Below are positions 54,061-64,000 of a stretch of 64,000 bases of DNA, piece after piece. This DNA comes from Setoptus koraiensis. Its lineage: Eukaryota; Arthropoda. The translations under genes were made by a program, and so were the position numbers. Where the stretch lies: assembly GCA_048013815.1 (NCBI GenBank), contig CM106585.1, forward strand, positions 19,654,001-19,718,000, given 5' to 3'. The notes under the pieces are model-generated. The model searched no databases. It was not told the origin of the DNA and saw nothing but the letters and a program-made list of their open reading frames with translations. The number at the start of each line of letters is the position of its first letter. Position 1 is the first letter of the stretch.

Positions 54061-55668
54061 ATGTCAAATTACACCAATGACATAGATATTACTGCCAGAT
54101 TGCCCATCATAATCTATGCGTCGGGAAAGAACAATCAGCACAACGGTTTTGAAACCAACAACAACAATAATAATAATATTAATAATAACAATATCAATGC
54201 TAACGGCAGCAACAATATTAACAACAGCAACAGTAACTCTAAATCAAACGATTGCAACAATCACACCGTCGGCTCGGCCAGTCTACCAGATCCATCTTTT
54301 CGTCTTATCGAGGGCTACAAAAACAGAATAAGAGCCATCGGAAAGAAGAATAACAAGAAAAGAAGAAAGACAGAAAAACCCGTGGGAGGCTACTTTCGTT
54401 ACACAGAGCCAACCGCGGAAGAACTCTTAGAACTAATTGAATATGATATGGATGAGGAAGATACTCAATGGCTAGAATTAATGAACAATAAACGCACGGC
54501 AGCTGGCCAAAGGAAGGTCACCGCAGCAGAATTTGAACAAATAATGGATAGACTAGAGAAGGAATCCTTCTTCAAAACAAACGGCAATACTGCTCCTCTT
54601 GTAGATGATGATGCCGTTTGTGCAATTTGCAACGATGGCGGATGTGAGAATGCTAATGCAATTATATTCTGTGATATGTGCAATCTTGCTGTACACCAAG
54701 AATGTTATGGTGTACCCTACATACCTGATGGTCAATGGCTTTGTCGTAGATGTCTACAATCGCCATCTAGGAATGTTGATTGTGTATTGTGTCCAAACAA
54801 AGGAGGAGCTTTTAAACAGACCGACGACAACAAATGGGCCCATGTTATATGTGCATTGTGGGTGCCAGAGGTCTGCTTTGCCAATACAGTTTTCCTTGAA
54901 CCAATTGATAGCATTAATCAAATACCGCAAGCTAGATGGAAATTGGTTTGTTATATATGTAAACAGAAAAAAGCTGGCGCTTGTATACAATGTCACAAGC
55001 CAAACTGTTATGTACCATTCCATGTGACTTGCGCTCAACAAGCAGGTCTTTACATGAAAATTCAAGCTTTCAAATACCCGACCCCATCCGGTATGATTAC
55101 CGATGTAAAAAAAGAAGCTTATTGTGACGCTCACACACCAAAAAAAGATCACAAACCTGGATCGGGGATGTATTCCAGTTGTGACTCAGACGAGGAACCA
55201 GATGAACGACAACTCAAAAAGTATAAGGCAAAAAAAGAGAAAATGCGAAAAGCAAGAAAGATACTCGCAGAAAAACGTGCAGGCGCATCAAACCCAATAT
55301 CAATACCAAAGATTCCAGAAGAAAAATTGCCCGAAATAGCCAACTTCTTGAAGGGACCTGATAATCTGGACAAGTTAGATTTCATGCGCAACGTCTTAGG
55401 TTATTGGGAAATGAAAAGAAAAACAAGAAACGGCGTACCCTTACTTAGAAGACTTCAAATCTCGTACACCAGCAAGAGTGAGGCCGTTAGGAGCGAACCA
55501 GATACCGACGGACGACTTTTAACGTTACGATATGACTTGGAAAAAGTGCGTCTCTTGATAGAGCTTATAAAGAAGAGAGAGCGCTTGAAGAAAGATATTC
55601 TTGACTTTGAGAAAAGAATTGTAACGTCTGAGTTAAAAGAAATAGATTCACATGATGCAAAAAGTTAA
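54061..55668 (+). CDS. BRPF-like PZP chromatin reader lacking bromodomain and PWWP
   Basis: BRPF proteins are scaffolds of MOZ/MORF and HBO1 histone acetyltransferase complexes. The 535-residue single-exon product begins at MSNYTN. It has an Asn-rich stretch (about 25–65), a basic patch ([12 protein letters not shown], about 95–108), the EPC-like segment ([20 protein letters not shown]), then PHD1 (about 185–232, [20 protein letters not shown]), a zinc knuckle ([13 protein letters not shown]) and the extended PHD2 (to about 348). [12 protein letters not shown] appears as [14 protein letters not shown] (about 460), followed by a helix ([20 protein letters not shown]). That identifies BRPF rather than JADE or AF10. 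BRPF1 continues with bromodomain and PWWP; here a stop follows directly and the next gene begins on the other strand within 31 bp. It may be a second, short BRPF gene. Confidence 0.88.
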   Translation: MSNYTNDIDITARLPIIIYASGKNNQHNGFETNNNNNNNINNNNINANGSNNINNSNSNSKSNDCNNHTVGSASLPDPSFRLIEGYKNRIRAIGKKNNKKRRKTEKPVGGYFRYTEPTAEELLELIEYDMDEEDTQWLELMNNKRTAAGQRKVTAAEFEQIMDRLEKESFFKTNGNTAPLVDDDAVCAICNDGGCENANAIIFCDMCNLAVHQECYGVPYIPDGQWLCRRCLQSPSRNVDCVLCPNKGGAFKQTDDNKWAHVICALWVPEVCFANTVFLEPIDSINQIPQARWKLVCYICKQKKAGACIQCHKPNCYVPFHVTCAQQAGLYMKIQAFKYPTPSGMITDVKKEAYCDAHTPKKDHKPGSGMYSSCDSDEEPDERQLKKYKAKKEKMRKARKILAEKRAGASNPISIPKIPEEKLPEIANFLKGPDNLDKLDFMRNVLGYWEMKRKTRNGVPLLRRLQISYTSKSEAVRSEPDTDGRLLTLRYDLEKVRLLIELIKKRERLKKDILDFEKRIVTSELKEIDSHDAKS

Positions 55669-55699
55669 CATATTCTTTAAGTGTTATTCAAAAACTCCT

Positions 55700-56269
55700 T
55701 TAATTTAGCTTTCTTGCAGCAGCTTTGACTTGTGCTGCGATACGGTCTAGATCACGGACACCGTCCTTCGAGAGTTTTCGACCTCCGTTGGCATCCTTCT
55801 CTATCCATTTGATCTCTTCTAAGGACTGTAACGCTTTCCTGGCCACAGATGAGCTAGATCTGCAGAAATGTGATGGGCGAACACCGCGTCTGTAACGACC
55901 ACCGTAGATCTTTGTGATTGCTCCAACACCGACAGGCGCCCTGTAGTATAGATGACGGGCTATTGAAGCGCAACGCGTGTAATACCAGTCAGCGTCATAT
56001 GGTGCTAGTTCCTTGAAGGTGGCTGTTTTGACGGTGTCTACCCACTCAGGCACTGGAAGTTTGCCAGTTCTATGTTTTAGGGGATGTAAAAAAAAATAGG
56101 ATTAGCAATGTGAAATTGAGGGCTTGAAGATTGCCTAGTGAGGCACGAGTTGATGTTGCGGTTGTATTTACTTTTTAAGGTAGGCAGCTAGAGCCCTGAC
56201 GAGGTCGTCTTGTCGCACATCCTTCACTCCGACGGATTTAACGTTTGAGTTGATCTTAACTTTTACCAT
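55700..56269 (-). CDS. 40S ribosomal protein S19, 2 exons
   Basis: The product (155 residues) is eS19, a component of the small ribosomal subunit head needed for 18S rRNA maturation. On the minus strand the exons are 56269–56172 and 56069–55700. The intron (56070–56171, 102 bp) is GT–AG, and joining it gives [16 protein letters not shown], matching S19 [16 protein letters not shown]. Exon 1 encodes [20 protein letters not shown], where S19 commonly begins MPGVTVKDV, so the N-terminus is slightly extended. The rest ([54 protein letters not shown]) is fully typical. The stop lies only 31 bp from the BRPF-like stop, tail to tail. An ATTAAA overlaps the stop codon and may serve as the poly(A) signal. 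Confidence 0.97.
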
Positions 56270-57369
56270 TTTTTAGTTTGGGTAAGATTACAAAATGGAT
56301 TCCTTGAATATCTTGTTATCTGATTAATGGTCCTAGACAAACAGGCCTGTTCGGTTATTAATAGTGTTAAGGCTTCCTCAGTGGGTCCAAAAGTATATCG
56401 GTGACAATAATGAATGAGTATGGTGGTATAATGTAGGATTCGTAATTAAATTCTGGAGGAATTGTTGTCGAAATAAGACCTAAAGAAACATGTGCTGTAG
56501 TGATTAACGCTGAGAGCCAGGCATTCCCTTGACTGCTAGCACAATTGTCCATCCGGCATCGAGTCGATAATGCGCATGCGTGAATATAAGCGCCGAATTC
56601 AAAGATCTTTACAAAAAAAAAAATGTATTGCGCTGAGACCATCAGTAGGATAATGTGGGGCTGTGGTACACTTTATAATGAACAGGCGCCACCTGCGACA
56701 ATAGTGTGTGTTCAATCAAATCGACTGATTCTCAATTTTTCTACCTTGACTTCTATTGGGAGCTTGCACTTGTGCAGTCAGTTTTGCCCCTTCGAAAGCA
56801 AACTTGCCCAGGTGCAAGTCGATAGATGCTCAAGCTCGAACACTGACCAAATTAATCATTCACGGACAATGCCTAAGCAATACCAAGTTAATTCTCGTGG
56901 ACATTATTTATCTCAGCCGTTGGACACAGTTGTCTACATGTAAATAAAAACGGTTTGGTCATCTAGGATTCGAGTGATTCAACTTTTGCACAACTTCGCA
57001 CTATTGTTGGCTGACTGTGTTATTATTAACAGCAGCTATAGCACACACACACACACATATACAGACAAACACACTGACGACTACGACTGGCACTTTCGGG
57101 ATCAATGTTTATCCGACTATTCAAATCCATTGGAACAATTCATCTGCATCAACTTGCTCAATGAAAAGATTTTGCAACGAATCTTGAATTTACCGCAAAT
57201 TTGCACAGATTTGCAATATCTCGCACATCGTTGTTTGTATCTCATGAAAACAAAATATCGCCCTATAGAATTCAAAATTATCATCATTACTATTGTACAA
57301 TATTTGTCAAAACATAGTCACATCATACACACACCTACACATTAGTTACCAAGATAGTGAATAATCAAA
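56270..57369. other. Divergent promoter between RpS19 and ari-1
   Basis: This 1.1 kb holds the upstream regions of both genes. It contains a CTCF-like core at 56686–56694, an AATAAA-like word at 56943–56948 just after a short ATG frame (56623–56943), and a CA run at about 57041–57057. None of the short frames shows a domain. The open + frame at 56974–57345 has no ATG near its start and may be the Ariadne leader. Confidence 0.55.
56686..56694 (-). promoter_or_regulatory. CTCF-like core, reverse
   Basis: The minus strand reads AGGTGGCGC within GCAGGTGGCGCCTG, a full match to the fly CTCF core AGGNGGCGC. With the forward match at 53679–53692 it brackets the BRPF/RpS19 pair in convergent orientation. 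Confidence 0.38.
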
Positions 57370-59449
57370 ATGTATACCGACGACGAGGATGATCAAATCA
57401 TCGGTTTGGACATAAATATTAAAGAGGATGATACCGAGGATGAATACACATATGAAGTGCTTACTTCTGATCAAATAGTAGAGGACATGGTATCATCCAT
57501 AAGAGATGTCAATACAGTTGTTCAATTATCACCTACTATAACTAGGCTCCTATTAAATCATTTCAAATGGGATAAAGAACGTCTCTATGAAAGGTGAGAT
57601 GGCAAACATACAGCAGAGGCAATATTTACATTGAATAGAACAACATTTCACTTTATACTAATTCATTCTATTTTTCTTGATCCTCCAATACCATCGTTCT
57701 CTCTTTCTCAGGTACTACGATGGAAGCAAAGATCGTCTATTCAAAGAAGCACAAATTTTGGATCCAAACTTGTTAGCACTCCGTAAACAGAGTCAAGGAG
57801 AAAAGCCTATTGAGTGTTGCATCATTTGTTGCAGTGATAAATCAAGTCTGACTATGACAGGGCTAGGTTGCGGTCATAGATTCTGTAAAGATTGTTGGAT
57901 TAAGTATCTAACTACCAAGATAATGGAAGAAGGTCAATCTGGCCGAATTACATGTGCAGCACATGATTGCGATATTCTTGTTGACGACCAAACTGTCATG
58001 ACTCTCATATCAGACACTAAAGTCAAGCTAAGATACCAACACCTGATAACAAATAGTTTTGTAGAGGTAAATGCAGCACACAAAGAAGATCTGGTCTTAT
58101 CTGCTAATTTAACAAGGTACCGAATTCTAATACAATGCCCTATATATTTTCTCTTTAAATCATCAGTGTAACAAGTTCCTCAGATGGTGCCCTAGACCAG
58201 AATGCTCCCATGCCATTAAGGTTGATTACATTGATATCCGACCAGTAAAATGTTCCTGCGGTACAATATTCTGGTAAGTATCGAATTATTACCGGCTGTG
58301 ACTCAACAGCAATCAGTTGTCTTATTATTAACCTCATATTTTTATTTTATTTAATCAGTTTTCCATGCGGTGATAATTGGCATGAGCCTGTACAATGTGA
58401 TCTATTACGAAAATGGAAGAAGAAATGCGATGATGATAGCGAAACCTCTAACTGGATTGTTGCCAACACCAAAGAATGCCCCAGATGCCATGTGACCATC
58501 GAAAAAGATGGAGGTTGTAATCATATGATATGTAAGAATCTTGATTGCAGAACTGAGTTCTGTTGGGTTTGTCTGGGATTCTGGGAACAACATGGATCAT
58601 CTTGGTAAGTAGAACTTTTTCATCATTCTATTGCACGCACTCAAGAACTTAAAAAGCGGTCTTAATTAATCAATGTAAACATTCAATATTTTATTAACCA
58701 GGTTCTCTTGCAACCGATACGACGAATCCGATGCGAAGGCAGCTCGAGATGCCCAAGAAAGATCTCGAGCATTATTACAACGCTATTTATTCTATTGCAA
58801 AAGATACATGAATCACATGGCAAGTTTGAAACTAGAAAGTAAACTTTATGCCACTGTTAAGGGAAAAATGCTTGAAATGCAACAACACAATATGAGTTGG
58901 ATAGAAGTACAATTCTTGAATAGAGCTGTAGACGTTCTATCTCAATGTAGGCAAACCCTCATGTATACTTACGTATTTGCCTATTACCTAGCCAAAAACA
59001 ACCAATCCATCATTTTTGAAAATAATCAACGTGATCTAGAAAACGCCACCGAGACTTTATCAGAATATCTGGAAAGAGATTTCACGACAGATACGATTAA
59101 AGATATTAAGCAAAAAGTACAAGATAAATATAGGTGAGTGTGTTATACGATTCCGCTTCATGGCTTGCATCATGTGATGATCATGTTGTCAAATGACATT
59201 GGGCGTATTTCACTCCATGAGTACGTCATTCCACTAGGTATGGCGCAACTCTAAATGCTTCAATACCTCTACAGAAGATGGAATGAGATCGACGAAAAAT
59301 CGTCTTAAATATCTTGATTTTTTCCAAATCAATAATAATTAATATTTCCTTCTTTTCATTGTTTCAGGTATTGCGAAAGTCGTCGAAGAATTCTGATGGA
59401 GCACGTCCATGAAGGTTATGACCATGACTTATGGAGATTCACGCAATAA
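57370..59449 (+). CDS. Ariadne-1 RBR-type E3 ubiquitin ligase, 6 exons
   Basis: Exons are 57370–57593, 57712–58066, 58167–58273, 58359–58604, 58702–59133 and 59368–59449. All five introns (118, 100, 85, 97 and 234 bp) are GT–AG and the phases join to 481 residues. The product is an RBR ligase that takes ubiquitin from UBE2L3-type E2s and partners with neddylated cullins. I see an acidic N-terminus (DDEDD, then EDDTEDE), a UBA-like region, RING1 ([20 protein letters not shown]), the IBR ([13 protein letters not shown] to CGDNWH), RING2 with catalytic Cys in EKDGGCNHM, and the autoinhibitory Ariadne domain with [29 protein letters not shown] and [21 protein letters not shown]. It is near-collinear with fly ari-1. 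An AATAAA overlaps the stop codon. Confidence 0.97.
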
Positions 59450-59450
59450 A
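59445..59450 (+). terminator. AATAAA overlapping the ari-1 stop codon
   Basis: The hexamer shares the TAA stop. If used it would leave almost no 3' UTR. A weaker ATTAAA at 59658–59663 gives a more usual UTR of about 230 bp. Confidence 0.35.
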
Positions 59451-60667
59451 ATGTGAAATACATACATCATTTTGAATGAAAATATATCTGTTTGTACTAA
59501 GTTCTTACAGCTGCCATACTTTCTAAAGAAAAGCTACTAAAGATTTTATTGATCAAAGCATATTACCGGTTGTGGATTGATCAAACCTTACAAAAATATG
59601 ATAAGTAAGATACTGTTTGTATTTTGTTTGGAATGAGACATTCTAAATATTCTATATATTAAATGAATAAGAGTAAAATGTCAGAAGCGATTGTTCTTTC
59701 TTTTTGATATGAGTCCGATCCTGAATTCAATTTGAAGAAGAGGTGCACTGTTAATCAAGCGTAAACTATACCGCAGCACGAAAGCGTTCTATGGTTGGTT
59801 CGATTAGAAGTGTTCGCAGAAGGCAGAGAGTTCTGTCAAGTTTTGGGATGAACCTTAAGTAGGTCTTTGATAGAAATGATTGATTTAAATCTCCCGGCCA
59901 GCATGTAGTATCGCTTATTGGGACGAACAGTTGTTGTTTACCTCATCAAGAACGGTTATTCACTGATGCAAAAGAAACCCGATCCGTAACCTTTGCATGA
60001 CATGTAATCTAACAAAATCACCTAGTCTCAACAATGTCTAGAATCTAGTCTGTCTAGATAAGATGCTGCCACTGGTGCGACGAAATGATTTCAAGTGATT
60101 AGTACGATGTTGAGTGAACGTCATTTGAAAAATTAAGGCGAGGAATCCGTTAAATGCCTTTTGGCGCTATAACAAACAGGTGTGTGTGTGTGCCATAGAG
60201 TGTGGCTATTGTCACTAACTGGAATGTGTCAAAACAACAAGAATTCTAATTTTAGTTACAAGTCCCACAATTAGGTGGCTACAGTAGGTGAATAGACTTG
60301 GACAAGTGAAATACAAATCAAGTATCAGCACCACCTGTTGGCTGTTTGTTGGCTCCATTAATGAACCTGTTATGGTTTGACACCGCGCTCATCAGATGAT
60401 AACGGCTCACAGTTGAGTCTCTCCGATGTGTAAACTCTTTTCTCTCTAATGAACGGCCATGTTTGTTATTGATGGATTATAAAGAAACACGGGATGGGTC
60501 AGCAAACAAACTGCATCCGTTATAATATTCTCACAAACGAAATGACCATACTAGCAGGAATTTAGATGTACTATTCGTTCTATTAAAGTAGCTGGCAACT
60601 TACTAATAAATCAATAATCGAATAGGTTTTGTAATATAATAATATTAGTAATATAATAATTGTAACC
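59450..60667 (+). other. Intergenic region between ari-1 and the Tuba-like gene
   Basis: This 1.2 kb is AT-rich. It includes the ari-1 3' UTR (to about 59680), a short GT run (about 60180–60191), an AGGTGGTGC word on the minus strand near 60330, and the likely promoter of the next gene. I see no gene and no clear TATA box. Confidence 0.6.
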
Positions 60668-63658
60668 ATGTCACTAACTCCTCCGCCGCCCACATTTGAT
60701 CAATCAATCAACAATAACAACATTGATAATCCGGATAATAATATTTTGGAATCGTCATTGTCATCTTTGCCGGTTTATGGTCACACAATTATTGCATCTA
60801 TTTGTAGATGGGACGAACAAAAATTGCCAGTTTTAGCGAAAGTAACGGCAACATTCTTTAGTGAAACAGAAGAAGAGTTAAATGTTGATATTGATGATAT
60901 TGTAATGATTGAAGAGAAATTAGATCATTACTGGCTCATAGGACATTGTGATGGACTTAAAGGCAAACTACCAAAATCAGTTTGTTACGCAATAGATGAT
61001 AAGCTTGATATTATACCATGGAAATATATTCTAGATGAGAATCTATCGTTGTACGCTTGTGTGGCTTCTTTTCAGGCTCAAGATATGGAAAATGATATTA
61101 GCTTCGAGCGTGGTGATATATTGATGAGCAACAAACAAGTCAATGAACACTGGATGTTCGGTAAACGTTGTTTTAATTCGCGAATCTCTTACAATTCACA
61201 ACCTAGCAACACTGTGTTAGAAACGGAGAGATTAGGCACATTTCCAGTGAATCATTGTTGGCTCCTGGATCATAATAAAGTTATCGAGATCTGCCAAAGA
61301 GCATCAACAGCAGCAATCTCACAATCGCCACAAACTATTGATACTGCTGTTGCGCTATCAACAACGACACCGACACCAGCTATTGCCACAACTAATAATC
61401 ACAGTAGAAGGTCCTCAATTCTGTCGGAATCTCAGCAATCGGCATCTGGCAGCTCAGTCAACTTTCCAGCATTGTTGACCAGATCCAGTAGCAAACAACT
61501 GCCCACGTTAACAGCAACAACAACTAACACACCGATGACCTCTTCCCCTGTACCGTCTGCCTCGATGAGCAGTGGCAGCAGTAAGAAAAGTGACAAAAAA
61601 TTGGAACATCGCTCTACTATTATCATGGAATTGGTTCAATCGGAAAGAGATTATCTTAGTGATCTCAAAACAACAAGAGATTTATTCTACTCTGATCGAC
61701 ATAATGCTCAATTGTTAGGTATTGATATAAGTGAGGCATTTGGAAACATTGATGAAGTGATTGATTTGGGTGAGGATCTACTGAGAAGCTTGGAACTGCA
61801 TAATATGAGCAAATTCGATCACGACAAGTGCGTTGGACGATGCTTTAAAGAGGTGATAGAAAGATTTCAAAAAGTTTATGGAGACTACTGTAAGAATCAT
61901 GATGTTACCATTTGGAATAAATTTGCTGATAAAGACACACGCACTAAATATTACTTGAAAGGAAAATTAGAGGAACTACAAGCTAAGACCAATTGCTACG
62001 ACATACCAACAATTCTCATTAAACCAGTGCAACGATTGGCAAAATACCCCCTGTTACTTAATGAACTATCTAAAGCCACAGACGACTCTCATCCGGATAA
62101 GCGGGACTTAGAAGAAGCGTTCAAACTGGTTACGGAAGCAGCGACAAGTATAAATGAACTGAGGAATAGATCGGAAATTAATTCATCCAATTACCACAAC
62201 AACAGTAGACAGCAACAGCAGCGGAGATCAATATTGTCAATGCCAGGTGATATTGGTGAAATAGCAATCAATTCAGACAAGCAAAACAAAGGCTGGCTAT
62301 CGTCGAGATTCAGCCTTCATACGGTGAAGAAAAAGACGGCTCGTTTGTCCACTAGAATAACTGCTAGTTTGGGCTTAGTTTCTCTAACTCGTGACGAAGA
62401 ATTTGAGAGGCTCCATGAAACGTTCAAATTGATAGAGAAAACCATCAAAACATTTCTGAAAGATTTGATTCAATTCGTGGACCATTTTGAACATTTTCTT
62501 CTTTCATTGCAGCAGGCTTCAGAGAACATTGCCTCGTTTTACAGGGATCAATCGTGTCAGAGAGAATTGGAAGAATTGAAAAAGAACACTAAAGCGTGTA
62601 TGAATGACCACTTTCACGAGTTCAGGCGTGTCGTCGATAGGCAAGTGATCAATGTGATAAGTCAACTGTTACAAAAATTTCAATCGCCAAAACAATTGGT
62701 CAGCAAGAGAGCTGACAAATTGTTAGATTACGACACCAAAACTAAAAAAATGGAATCTTGCAAGGATGTGGAGAAAAGACTTTTATTGCGCGAGCAACAA
62801 ATTATAGCCAAGGACCTATATGAAACATTGAATAGACAATTAATAGACCAACTGCCACTATTCAATACCTATGCAGTAGATATACTCAGAAATTGCATTC
62901 TGGTATTCTTAAAATGTCGCCGTACTTTGATATCGCGTTATGCTAGACAATCGAGTTCTCTATTGGACACACCATTGATGATGGGGACATGCATTCAAGA
63001 CTTACATAATGAAAATTTTATTGAAGCATTTAAGGCTAACTGTGATGTGGCTCGTTCTGGTAGGAGTTCGGCCCAATCAACATTTGAGAGTTCCGAGGCC
63101 GACAGTGGAAGCCGTTGCGCTTCTGGCGCTCTAGATGGAAATTTTGGTCCATTCAATGCACCCACCTCTGCTAGTACTCCGCTTAAAATGACGTCAGGCA
63201 TGCTGAATCACATGGCCAATCAACAGTCTGGCGCTAGTAGAAACTTAAATCTACCTTACGACACAGTGGATATTGTGAGACCTCTATCTGTGGCGAGCGA
63301 GCTCAGCGCTGAATTCGATCCACTGAGACCGACATCTGTTGCCTCATCTCAAGGCACAAAGTCAGGCGGCGGACATATGTCGCCTGGGTCCTCTTCAGAT
63401 GCTAATGTCGCGCCATCAACATCAACAACAACAAATGTTGATGGATCACAACAGAAGCTGTATGTCGCATCGTGGCCCTATAAGGCATTGGGACCCAATC
63501 AACTGGATATGAATTGTAATGAAACACTGAGGTTGGTTAAAGATTGTGACGAGCGTGGCAACAAGGAATGGTCGCTGGTGCAAACCACCAACGGTCGATC
63601 AGGTTATGTTCCATCCTCTTACATAAGGCTGGTAGATGGTCAACAGCAAACACCATGA
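60668..63658 (+). CDS. Tuba/DNMBP-like RhoGEF (SH3–SH3–DH–BAR–SH3), intronless
   Basis: DNMBP (Tuba) is a Cdc42-specific exchange factor linking dynamin and endocytosis to actin at junctions. The 996-residue product starts at ATG 60668 (context AACCATG) with a Pro/Asn-rich lead. SH3-1 (about 54–112, ALK-type motif replaced by VTATFFSE) and SH3-2 (about 122–196, YACVASFQAQ, interrupted by a Ser/Asn-rich insert) follow. Then come a Ser/Thr-rich linker, the DH domain (about 316–500, RSTIIMELVQSERDYLSDL and LIKPVQRLAKYPLLLNEL), a coiled BAR domain (about 548–755) and a C-terminal SH3 (about 931–990, YVASWPYKALGPNQLDM, GYVPSSYIRLV). No PH domain follows DH, as in DNMBP and ARHGEF37/38. Human DNMBP has six SH3 domains, so this is a short version. 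A 3 kb exon without introns is notable. Confidence 0.92.
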   Translation: MSLTPPPPTFDQSINNNNIDNPDNNILESSLSSLPVYGHTIIASICRWDEQKLPVLAKVTATFFSETEEELNVDIDDIVMIEEKLDHYWLIGHCDGLKGKLPKSVCYAIDDKLDIIPWKYILDENLSLYACVASFQAQDMENDISFERGDILMSNKQVNEHWMFGKRCFNSRISYNSQPSNTVLETERLGTFPVNHCWLLDHNKVIEICQRASTAAISQSPQTIDTAVALSTTTPTPAIATTNNHSRRSSILSESQQSASGSSVNFPALLTRSSSKQLPTLTATTTNTPMTSSPVPSASMSSGSSKKSDKKLEHRSTIIMELVQSERDYLSDLKTTRDLFYSDRHNAQLLGIDISEAFGNIDEVIDLGEDLLRSLELHNMSKFDHDKCVGRCFKEVIERFQKVYGDYCKNHDVTIWNKFADKDTRTKYYLKGKLEELQAKTNCYDIPTILIKPVQRLAKYPLLLNELSKATDDSHPDKRDLEEAFKLVTEAATSINELRNRSEINSSNYHNNSRQQQQRRSILSMPGDIGEIAINSDKQNKGWLSSRFSLHTVKKKTARLSTRITASLGLVSLTRDEEFERLHETFKLIEKTIKTFLKDLIQFVDHFEHFLLSLQQASENIASFYRDQSCQRELEELKKNTKACMNDHFHEFRRVVDRQVINVISQLLQKFQSPKQLVSKRADKLLDYDTKTKKMESCKDVEKRLLLREQQIIAKDLYETLNRQLIDQLPLFNTYAVDILRNCILVFLKCRRTLISRYARQSSSLLDTPLMMGTCIQDLHNENFIEAFKANCDVARSGRSSAQSTFESSEADSGSRCASGALDGNFGPFNAPTSASTPLKMTSGMLNHMANQQSGASRNLNLPYDTVDIVRPLSVASELSAEFDPLRPTSVASSQGTKSGGGHMSPGSSSDANVAPSTSTTTNVDGSQQKLYVASWPYKALGPNQLDMNCNETLRLVKDCDERGNKEWSLVQTTNGRSGYVPSSYIRLVDGQQQTP

Positions 63659-64000
63659 GTTACACTTTGACCGATAGTAACTCATTTGAAGATAATTACA
63701 GTTATAATGATTCGTTGTTGTGATACAAGCACTCATTCGATGGATAGTCTCTATTATTATTAAAATGCCCATAACGATGCGCACAATTTATAACTTCGCC
63801 TACGATTACACAGATTGTCTTGCCGGAACACAGTTTATCTAGATTATTGTATTATCACTTTCACATTTGTCCATGTCTGATATCATTGTCTCTAGCATGT
63901 GGTTACAAGTGACGAACATACGTGTGTTCCTCTGTTACAGGCACGTCCAAATAAATTGTCACAATTCTATACTCATAAGTCTGAAAACCGCACAGTAAAA
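63659..64000 (+). other. 3' UTR of the Tuba-like gene and window end
   Basis: The AT-rich 3' UTR ends at AATAAA (63950–63955), after which 45 bp remain. Nothing else is seen. Confidence 0.65.
63950..63955 (+). terminator. Polyadenylation signal of the Tuba-like gene
   Basis: A canonical AATAAA lies about 290 bp after the stop codon. Confidence 0.65.

Noticed and set aside
56623-56943. A 106-codon ATG frame (+) followed by AATAAA
   Set aside because: The AATAAA directly after the stop is suggestive, but the peptide has no signal or domain and lies in a divergent promoter. An A-run precedes the ATG. Likely chance.
56974-57345. A 123-codon open frame (+) just before ari-1
   Set aside because: It starts at GTG with no ATG until late, so it is not a normal frame. 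It probably is the ari-1 leader; its leucine-rich end does not match a family I know.

Overview
The window is eukaryotic genomic DNA from an invertebrate animal. Short GT–AG introns (about 85–460 bp), many uninterrupted coding exons, glutamine/asparagine-rich proteins, a Delta-type Notch ligand, an Ariadne-1 ubiquitin ligase and a Tuba-type RhoGEF point to an ecdysozoan, most likely an arthropod. The compact genes would suit an acariform mite, but that placement is a guess. I see no prokaryotic genes, CRISPR array, tRNA or rRNA gene, and no recognisable transposon.

The layout is strongly bimodal. Positions 1–1080 are AT-rich with no supported gene. About 1.1–25.3 kb and 33.7–42.5 kb are gene deserts that read as GC-rich and CpG-rich, the opposite of the AT-rich coding DNA beside them. 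They are packed with short tandem arrays (units about 8–27 bp), CNN trinucleotide tracts and small palindromes. Between the deserts lie Delta (26.1–30.2 kb, 3 exons) and an intronless gene for a polyglutamine-rich membrane protein (31.6–33.3 kb). The deserts may be the cis-regulatory domain of Delta. Two matches to the Su(H)/CSL site sharing an identical 15-bp flank lie upstream of it.

From 43.5 kb to the right end the DNA is AT-rich and gene-dense. In order: a small secreted Gly/Asn-rich peptide (+), a DHX30-like DEAH helicase (−), a Maf-family pyrophosphatase (+), a DNA2-like nuclease whose helicase half is degenerate and cut short (−), a BRPF-like PZP protein lacking bromodomain and PWWP (+), ribosomal protein S19 (−, 2 exons), Ariadne-1 (+, 6 exons) and a Tuba/DNMBP-like SH3–DH–BAR–SH3 protein (+). 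Genes alternate strands, with tail-to-tail 3' ends 31–530 bp apart and divergent promoters of about 0.5–1.7 kb.

The most interesting items are the DNA2-like protein (complete Fe–S/RecB nuclease but no usable Walker A or B and no second helicase domain), the neighbouring shortened BRPF, the small secreted peptide, the possible mitochondrial/cytoplasmic double start of the DHX30-like helicase, and the composition-inverted, minisatellite-rich deserts around Delta.
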